Shown here piece by piece: positions 5,688 to 10,413 of a stretch of DNA of 10,413 nt. Numbering within the stretch: position 1 is the first letter of the stretch; every line of letters begins with the position of its first letter. The translations under genes were made by a program, and so were the position numbers. Under the pieces are notes generated by a model, which made no database searches, was not told the origin of the DNA, and saw only the letters and a list, made by a program, of their open reading frames with translations. The stretch comes from Geoglobus sp. (lineage in GTDB: Archaea; Halobacteriota; Archaeoglobi; Archaeoglobales; Archaeoglobaceae): positions 1 to 10,413 of the forward strand of contig WAJY01000271.1 in assembly GCA_015523645.1 (NCBI GenBank), written 5' to 3'.

Positions 5688-8297
5688 TCACGCTTTGTAA
5701 ACCTTAACCTTGGTATCGTTGAAGCTGTTCATGCCCCCAACCATATCTGGATGGTACTCGAGTATTTTGTTCGGCCATGATCCTTTCCTTGCCCATTCTG
5801 GATATCCGGGACTCCAATGACCATAGTGGTATGCAATTCCAATGGTGTCCGGTCTTATACCTTCAGTCAGCCTTGCTATCCCTTCGAGCTTACCAATTCT
5901 GGATTCAACAACAACCTTATCCCCATCCCTTATCTTAAGGCTCATCGCTGTACTCTTATTTATCCAAACCTCATTCTCTGCAGAGTCGTGTGAAACCTGA
6001 TTTAAAATTGGATTGACGTTACAGAATCCACTTTGAGTTCTGTAAATTCTCTTAAATGTTATCAAATAAAGCGGGTAACTCTCTGCCTTTCTATGTGGTG
6101 TGGGATACGCATGTTCTTTTTTCGGTATTGGGGATAGGTTTATTTCTACTATCCTCTCTACATCGACATCCTCATACCATTCTACAAAAACTTGTCTTAT
6201 GTTGTCATGTTGTTTTGCAAGTTCCAGCACTTTATCCTTAGTATGGATGAGCTCTTCGCAATAAAGATGCATTTTAGGCTTACCAGGACCTTTAAATTTA
6301 GCCTCAGCACCTTCTAAATACCTCTCCTCCACACCAACTAACTTACCAGAGAAACCCTTTTTCATTCCCTCCTCCAAGGATTCCCCAGCTGCATTTCTCC
6401 AAAGAATGTCAAATGCTGATCTTGCATCATACTCCCTCCCTTTTTCAAATTTCGGATTTTTGAATTTGAATTTCTCATTGATCTTCTCGATAAAATCCTC
6501 GTAAAATCCTGCCCTTTTTGCAAGTTCAAACATTATCTCTAGGTTCTGATAAGGAATGTTATAAGTGTTCACTATTGGATAATGCAAGGTTACATGCCTT
6601 GAGTGAGGAGTCCATCTACCTCCCTTAAACCCGAAAGCCTCGAGATACGTTTTATCTGGAAAGACAACATCAGCATACCAAGCAGTTTCTGTCATGAGTA
6701 TCTCTATTGCCACATTGAATGTTTTTGATAATGCTTCAAACTGTTTCTCTGTATCCGAGGTTGAGAACGGTCTGTTTGTTGCAAAAAACATCTGCATTTC
6801 TGGCTTGTATTCAAGACCATATTTATCCGGATCGAGCAGTGTTAACATCGCCTGTTGTGAAACATCATGTGTTGCATGGGGTAGGAACACGCTCTTTTTA
6901 AGATCTACTCTGCTTGGTGGATATTCACATTTTGAAGGCTCCATGTATGATGCTTTTCCTGGATGATGAAGCAAGTAGCCGCCAACCGCATCTATCGCAC
7001 CAACAAGCATCATCACAATTAGCCTTGCCCTGTTGTTCTGAACTCCATATTCCTTTGCCGTAATTCCCCTGAAGGTGTGTATGCAAACCGGCCTGTACCT
7101 GAGTTCTTTCCCTTCGATTACTATGGTTGATCCTATTCTTGCGTTCTCCCCAAACTCAACTGCAATCTTTCTGATCTGCTCAGCCGGAACACCGCATTCT
7201 TCAGCCACGCTTTCCGGAGTAATGTCCTTTACGTAATCTACCAGAACCTGAAATGCAGTTCTATAGGTTTTTCCGTCAATTTGGTATCTTCCTTCAAGAG
7301 CTGGCTTTACTCCGTCAGCAAATGGCTTTGCAGAGTTAGTTGCAGTATCCCATACAAGTTCATTGCCATTCTCATCCCTCAGAAACTTGCCATCCTCTCC
7401 TACAAGGAACGGAGCGTTCGTGTAGTTTATCAGAAATTCTCTGTCCACGTAGCCCTTTTCAATCAGCACGTTTGCCATTGCCAGCAGGAAAAGAACGTCC
7501 TTTCCGGGTTTGATTGGTACCCACTCGTCAGCTTTTGCAGCAAGGTTGCTCAGTCTCGGCTCCACAACAACGAGCTTCATCCCCCTTTCTTTTGCCTCAA
7601 TTGTAGCATGATCGAGCCATCTTGCCCACTGCTCAGCTTCAAAGTAATTTCCACCCATGTTTATCAGATAGTTGCAGTATTCAAGGTCAGGCAAAGGCTC
7701 ATGCCCTCCCCAGGTTATTTCATCTGCAACATGCTTTGCAGCCTCACAGACAGTTGTTCTATGAATCATGTTTGGAGTGCCAAATGCAGCTGTAAAAGCT
7801 TTCATCCACCTATCATCTATCAAATACTTTCCATGCCCATGATGCCACACTAACTTTCTGGGATCTTCTTGCCTTATCTTTTTAAGTCTTTCAGCAACTA
7901 TGTTAAATGCCTCCTCCCAGCTTATCTCCACCCATCTTGGATCTTCATTTGGTCCTTTCTTCGGATTGGTTCTCTTCAAAGGTTTCTTGAGTCTGTATGG
8001 ATTGTAGGTATTCCATATACCAGAAATTCCTTTGCAACAATTACCCCAGTTAAAATAGGGTGCTCTGTTCTCGTCGGGATATATCGCCCTTATAACTCCA
8101 TTCTGCACCTTCACCTTGATACCACAGAAGTTTACGCACATCTTGCAGGTAGATTTGTAGTACTTTACATCACCCTCTTTGAATGGTTTTGATTGTTCAG
8201 AGGCTCTTGCAATTTCTGAAAGATCACTGAATGCAGAAAGGGCAACCAAAGCGCCCAAACCCTTCAGAAAATCTCTTCTCGTAACCTCCACATTCAT
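5688..8297 (-). CDS. Tat-exported molybdopterin oxidoreductase catalytic subunit (DMSO reductase family; polysulfide/tetrathionate/arsenate reductase-like)
   Basis: The 869-residue protein begins with a twin-arginine signal, TRRDFLKG (R7, R8), and a hydrophobic stretch, so the folded enzyme should be exported. C51, C54, C58 and C87 bind the proximal [4Fe-4S] cluster, with the usual CxKG and then YNPYRLKKPLKR. C184 in HRTTVCEAAK is the expected molybdenum ligand. Later segments (ETAWYADVVFPDKTYLEAFGF, NQVSHDSAENEVWINKSTAMSL, IAYHYGHW) fit the PsrA/TtrA/ArrA branch. The substrate is open: residues 153-158 read HGHGKY, near where ArrA carries RGRY and ArxA GRGWG, and match neither. The downstream genes supply iron-sulfur subunit, cytochrome and chaperone. 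ATG 8297 was chosen over an in-frame TTG at 8315, because the TTG coincides with the likely transcription start and the Tat motif sits normally after the ATG. The divergent acr3 gene hints at arsenic, but this is indirect. Confidence 0.93.
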   Translation of the reverse strand: MNVEVTRRDFLKGLGALVALSAFSDLSEIARASEQSKPFKEGDVKYYKSTCKMCVNFCGIKVKVQNGVIRAIYPDENRAPYFNWGNCCKGISGIWNTYNPYRLKKPLKRTNPKKGPNEDPRWVEISWEEAFNIVAERLKKIRQEDPRKLVWHHGHGKYLIDDRWMKAFTAAFGTPNMIHRTTVCEAAKHVADEITWGGHEPLPDLEYCNYLINMGGNYFEAEQWARWLDHATIEAKERGMKLVVVEPRLSNLAAKADEWVPIKPGKDVLFLLAMANVLIEKGYVDREFLINYTNAPFLVGEDGKFLRDENGNELVWDTATNSAKPFADGVKPALEGRYQIDGKTYRTAFQVLVDYVKDITPESVAEECGVPAEQIRKIAVEFGENARIGSTIVIEGKELRYRPVCIHTFRGITAKEYGVQNNRARLIVMMLVGAIDAVGGYLLHHPGKASYMEPSKCEYPPSRVDLKKSVFLPHATHDVSQQAMLTLLDPDKYGLEYKPEMQMFFATNRPFSTSDTEKQFEALSKTFNVAIEILMTETAWYADVVFPDKTYLEAFGFKGGRWTPHSRHVTLHYPIVNTYNIPYQNLEIMFELAKRAGFYEDFIEKINEKFKFKNPKFEKGREYDARSAFDILWRNAAGESLEEGMKKGFSGKLVGVEERYLEGAEAKFKGPGKPKMHLYCEELIHTKDKVLELAKQHDNIRQVFVEWYEDVDVERIVEINLSPIPKKEHAYPTPHRKAESYPLYLITFKRIYRTQSGFCNVNPILNQVSHDSAENEVWINKSTAMSLKIRDGDKVVVESRIGKLEGIARLTEGIRPDTIGIAYHYGHWSPGYPEWARKGSWPNKILEYHPDMVGGMNSFNDTKVKVYKA

Positions 8298-8307
8298 CCC
8301 CCCAGAG

Positions 8308-8391
8308 TATATCAATAATTGTTTATATCAACGGAGGTTTATAAGTTTTTTCAATTTTACTATTTACTATCAATTTAAATAATCAATAATT
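8308..8391. repeat. Repeated TATATCAA / ATCAATAATT motifs in the divergent intergenic region
   Basis: TATATCAA occurs at 8308-8315 and again at 8324-8331, a 16-base period. TATCAA recurs at 8368-8373, and the 10-base ATCAATAATT of 8311-8320 recurs exactly at 8382-8391. The first copies surround the likely transcription start of the molybdoenzyme operon. They may be regulator binding sites; in such AT-rich DNA chance is a real alternative. Confidence 0.35.
8320..8345 (-). promoter_or_regulatory. Promoter region of the molybdoenzyme operon
   Basis: On the minus strand two TATA-like boxes precede ATG 8297. CTTATAAA (about 8345-8338) would start transcription near 8315 with a leader under 20 bases. 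TATAAAC (8327-8321) lies about 27 bases before the ATG and would give a leaderless message. The bases just before the ATG are six G, not a clear ribosome binding site, which is compatible with a leaderless transcript. Confidence 0.45.
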
Positions 8392-8422
8392 AACAAAACA
8401 ATAAAGCTAATTTTTGCAAAAT

Positions 8423-8436
8423 TGAGAATTGTCTCA
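8423..8436. promoter_or_regulatory. Putative operator dyad upstream of the AbrB-acr3 promoter
   Basis: TGAGA-ATTG-TCTCA is a perfect 5-bp inverted repeat with a 4-base centre. It lies about 20 bases upstream of the TATA box of the AbrB-like gene, a place where an activator or repressor could act. The bound protein is unknown. Confidence 0.35.
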
Positions 8437-8457
8437 CTCTTATCTTTTTTCAGAAAA

Positions 8458-8465
8458 TTTAAATA
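8458..8465 (+). promoter_or_regulatory. TATA box of the AbrB-acr3 operon (leaderless start)
   Basis: TTTAAATA is centred about 25 bases before ATG 8487, so transcription should begin at or next to the start codon. The bases in front of the ATG (AGCACCACT) contain no ribosome binding site, which fits a leaderless message. Confidence 0.55.
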
Positions 8466-8486
8466 TTTAAGAAAATTAGCACCACT

Positions 8487-8726
8487 ATGAAAAGCTGTAA
8501 AGCAACAAGAATTGAAGCCGTTTTGACAGTTGATAGCAAGGGTCAGATTCTCCTCCCCAAAGAGCTAAGAGAGAAGGCTGGAATAAAATCTGGAGACAGG
8601 CTGGTGGCAATAGCCGGATGTGACGAGAAAGGAGAAGTCTGCTGTCTGATTCTTGTGAAAGGCGAAGTTGTTGATGAAGGAATGAAGAGTGTTGTCTCTC
8701 CACTACTGAGGGGAATTGTTGCGTGA
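8487..8726 (+). CDS. AbrB/SpoVT-fold protein with cysteine cluster (HgcAB-associated-protein-like), likely regulator of acr3
   Basis: The 79-residue protein has a swapped-hairpin AbrB DNA-binding domain: LTVDSKGQILLPKELREKAGIKSGDRLVAIA (about 13-43). What sets it apart from antitoxin-type relatives is cysteine: C4 near the N-terminus, C45 right after the core (GCDEKGE) and the pair C52-C53. This arrangement resembles the small AbrB-domain proteins named from association with the mercury methylation genes hgcAB in anaerobes and archaea; this resemblance is from memory. Three or four thiols in a small dimer could bind arsenite, mercury or another soft metal. It begins a two-gene operon with acr3, 12 bases downstream, and is divergent from the molybdoenzyme operon, so it is well placed to regulate either. 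A metal-sensing role is inference. Confidence 0.8.
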   Translation: MKSCKATRIEAVLTVDSKGQILLPKELREKAGIKSGDRLVAIAGCDEKGEVCCLILVKGEVVDEGMKSVVSPLLRGIVA

Positions 8727-8738
8727 GGTTGATTTGTT

Positions 8739-9791
8739 ATGGAGTATGAGACAAGAGAGTTAACTATAATTGAAAAGTACCTGACCTTGTGGATCTTTCT
8801 TGCGATCGTGATTGGTGTTGGTCTGGGCTACACATATCCAAACGTTTCAGTTATAATAGGCTCGATGAGTGTTGGTACAACATCGATACCAATAGCAATA
8901 GGACTTATTTTGATGATGTACCCACCGCTTGCAAAGGTAAAATATGAGGAAATGGGAAAGGTTTTCGCAAATTTAAAGCTTCTTGCCTTTTCTTTAACTC
9001 AGAACTGGATTGTTGGACCTTTAGTAATGTTCCTGCTTGCAATAGCACTGCTTAGAGATATGCCGGAGTTCATGATGGGAGTAATCCTTGTGGGACTTGC
9101 GAGATGCATAGCTATGGTGATAGTCTGGAATGAGCTTGCTGAAGGAGATAGGGAGCTTGCAGTTGGACTTGTCGCATTCAATGCAGTGTTCCAGATTCTC
9201 TTCTATGCTGTTTATATCTACATCTTCATTACCATAGCCTTGAACAGGCTCGGTTTGGTCGGGAATGTTCAGGCGAACGTGAGTATTGCTGAGGCTGCAA
9301 AGACTGTTTTCATATACCTCGGCATCCCCTTCATTGGTGGAGTTGTGACAAGGTACGGAAGCTTTAGGCTAAAGGGAAGGGAATGGTTTGAGGAGGTTCT
9401 TGCACCGAAAATCAGTCTTTTAACTCCTGCAGCCCTTCTTTTCACCATAGTTGTTATGTTCTCATTAAAGGGAGAGTACATCGTTGAACTACCATTTCAG
9501 GTTGTCAGAGTGGCAGTACCCCTTACTCTCTACTTCCTCATAATGTGGTTCGCAACATTTTTCATTGCCTATAAGCTTGGAGTGAATTATCCAAGAACAA
9601 CTGCGGTTTCCTTCACGGCAGCAAGCAATGACTTTGAGCTTGCGATTGCCGTTGCAGTGGCAATATGGGGAATAAACAGCAATCAGGCATTTGCAACAGT
9701 TATTGGTCCACTTATAGAGGTTCCAGTTCTGATAAGCCTTGTAAATGTGGCTCTGAAGTTCAGGGAAAGGTATTATGGTCTTACAGTTTAA
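8739..9791 (+). CDS. acr3: Acr3-family arsenite efflux permease
   Basis: This 350-residue, about ten-segment membrane protein exports arsenite (and possibly antimonite) from the cytoplasm, driven by the membrane potential or proton gradient. The opening segment [17 protein letters not shown] and the [21 protein letters not shown] stretch are typical of the family. The essential cysteine of the fourth membrane segment is C123 in [19 protein letters not shown], and the essential glutamate of the ninth is E300 in [14 protein letters not shown]. Length fits Acr3, which is distinct from ArsB. GAGGT about nine bases before the ATG serves as ribosome binding site and overlaps the stop region of the AbrB-like gene, making a short operon. 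The tail meets the merA-like gene with only 11 bases between stops. No arsenate reductase of the ArsC type is visible here. Confidence 0.95.
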   Translation: MEYETRELTIIEKYLTLWIFLAIVIGVGLGYTYPNVSVIIGSMSVGTTSIPIAIGLILMMYPPLAKVKYEEMGKVFANLKLLAFSLTQNWIVGPLVMFLLAIALLRDMPEFMMGVILVGLARCIAMVIVWNELAEGDRELAVGLVAFNAVFQILFYAVYIYIFITIALNRLGLVGNVQANVSIAEAAKTVFIYLGIPFIGGVVTRYGSFRLKGREWFEEVLAPKISLLTPAALLFTIVVMFSLKGEYIVELPFQVVRVAVPLTLYFLIMWFATFFIAYKLGVNYPRTTAVSFTAASNDFELAIAVAVAIWGINSNQAFATVIGPLIEVPVLISLVNVALKFRERYYGLTV

Positions 9792-9804
9792 TTTTCAATT
9801 TTTC
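9792..9804 (+). terminator. T-rich terminator candidate after acr3
   Basis: Immediately after the acr3 stop the plus strand reads TTTTCAATTTTTC, a T-rich tract without hairpin of the archaeal kind. It reaches into the last codons of the convergent merA gene. Confidence 0.3.
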
Positions 9805-10413
9805 ATTCCGCACAGCAACTAAGCTTTGTAACATCCTTGTAAAACATTTGAGCTACCATTTTAATTGCCTCGCTCATCGTTGGGTAAACATGAACCATAT
9901 CTATGATGTCATCAACGGTCATCCTGTGCTTAACGGCTAAGGCTGCCTCATGTATCACATCAGCAGCTCTGTCGCCGAGCATATGCACGCCAAGAATTCT
10001 CTTTGTTTTTGCCTCAGCAACCATCTTTATCGCTCCTCTCGTCTCCCCTGTGGTTTTTGCCTTCGGGACATCTTTCATGAACAGTATTCTGCACTCACAG
10101 ACAAATCCAGCTCTTTCAGCCTCATCCTCAGTCATACCAACCGATCCAATTTCAGGATGGGTGAATATTCCTCTTGGGATAGCGTTGTAGTCTACAGTTC
10201 TGTGCTTCCCAGCTATTGCGTTTTCTGCAGCAACTATTCCTTCTTTTGCAGCAACAGGTGTTGCCATGGGTTCTCCTATCACATCTCCAGCAGCCCATAC
10301 ATTTTCTGAAGCCCTCAACTCTTCCTCGACAATTATGAAACCCTTTTCATCTGTTTTGACTCCGATATTTTCAAGACCAAGGTTTTCTGTGTTTGCCACT
10401 CTTCCTGTTGCAA
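9803..10413 (-). CDS. merA: Mercuric reductase (C-terminal part; gene continues past the right edge)
   Basis: The visible 202 residues are the end of a pyridine nucleotide-disulfide oxidoreductase. They contain the ATGR turn at the window edge, the FAD-contacting VWAAGDVIG, and the dimerisation domain starting FTHPEIGSVGMTEDEAE. What separates it from dihydrolipoamide dehydrogenase is the C-terminus: VYPTMSEAIKMVAQMFYKDVTKLSCCAE. The tyrosine of VYPTMSE replaces the catalytic HPT(L) histidine of the lipoamide enzymes, and the terminal Cys-Cys pair hands Hg(II) to the active site in MerA. The enzyme reduces Hg(II) to volatile Hg(0) with NADPH in the cytoplasm. The N-terminal redox-active CxxxxC and any NmerA domain lie outside the window. 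It is convergent with acr3. No merR or mercury transporter is visible. Confidence 0.92.
   Translation of the reverse strand, partial: ATGRVANTENLGLENIGVKTDEKGFIIVEEELRASENVWAAGDVIGEPMATPVAAKEGIVAAENAIAGKHRTVDYNAIPRGIFTHPEIGSVGMTEDEAERAGFVCECRILFMKDVPKAKTTGETRGAIKMVAEAKTKRILGVHMLGDRAADVIHEAALAVKHRMTVDDIIDMVHVYPTMSEAIKMVAQMFYKDVTKLSCCAE

Noticed and set aside
5119..5700. Several 80-126 codon plus-strand frames opposite the iron-sulfur gene
   Set aside because: Shadows of the cysteine-rich minus-strand gene; no start signal and no domain resemblance.
7281..7853. Open 190-codon frame on the plus strand
   Set aside because: It lies entirely opposite the molybdoenzyme gene, whose frame has clear family motifs throughout; the plus-strand product shows no recognisable domain.
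8298..8315. TTG start extending the molybdoenzyme by six residues
   Set aside because: The TTG coincides with the likely transcription start, and ATG 8297 places the twin-arginine motif at the usual distance from the N-terminus.
9803..10413. Dihydrolipoamide dehydrogenase
   Set aside because: The C-terminal Cys-Cys pair and the tyrosine in VYPTMSE are mercuric reductase features; lipoamide enzymes have a catalytic histidine there and no terminal cysteine pair.

Overview
The window reads as chromosomal DNA of a thermophilic archaeon, most likely of the Archaeoglobales (Archaeoglobus, Ferroglobus or Geoglobus type). This placement is inferred from several things together: TATA-type promoters with short or absent leaders, GGTGA/GAGGT ribosome binding sites, Lys/Glu-rich proteins, an archaeal non-phosphorylating glyceraldehyde-3-phosphate dehydrogenase, and anaerobic respiratory genes. 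No RNA gene, CRISPR array or insertion sequence was found. No gene-free stretch exceeds about 270 bases.

Left part (1-2376). A CbiM/NikM-type cobalt/nickel permease component starts at base 80 and runs leftward out of the window. It is divergent from a small metal-transporter-like membrane protein (210-857) that overlaps gapN (841-2376). The space between the two divergent starts is an almost mirror-symmetric promoter: a perfect 16-bp inverted repeat carrying a TATA box in each direction, plus a second 17-bp element shared by both leaders.

Middle part (2377-8297). An ArsR-fold regulator without cysteines is translationally coupled to a membrane protein of unknown family with many histidines. 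They converge on a four-gene respiratory operon on the minus strand: a Tat-exported molybdopterin catalytic subunit (869 aa), a four-cluster iron-sulfur subunit, a diheme c-type lipoprotein, and a TorD-like chaperone. The enzyme should face the outside of the membrane. No NrfD/PsrC-type membrane anchor is present. The substrate is not settled: the protein is of the polysulfide/tetrathionate/arsenate reductase branch and carries a variant (HGHGKY) near where ArrA and ArxA have their signature motifs.

Right part (8298-10413). Divergent from the molybdoenzyme operon are an AbrB-fold protein with a cysteine cluster and acr3, an arsenite efflux pump. Tail to tail with acr3 lies the C-terminal part of merA, a mercuric reductase with the C-terminal Cys-Cys pair; it continues beyond the right edge. 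The arrangement suggests a metal/metalloid island in which a respiratory molybdoenzyme sits next to arsenic export and mercury reduction. An arsenic substrate for the enzyme is a hypothesis, not something the sequence proves.
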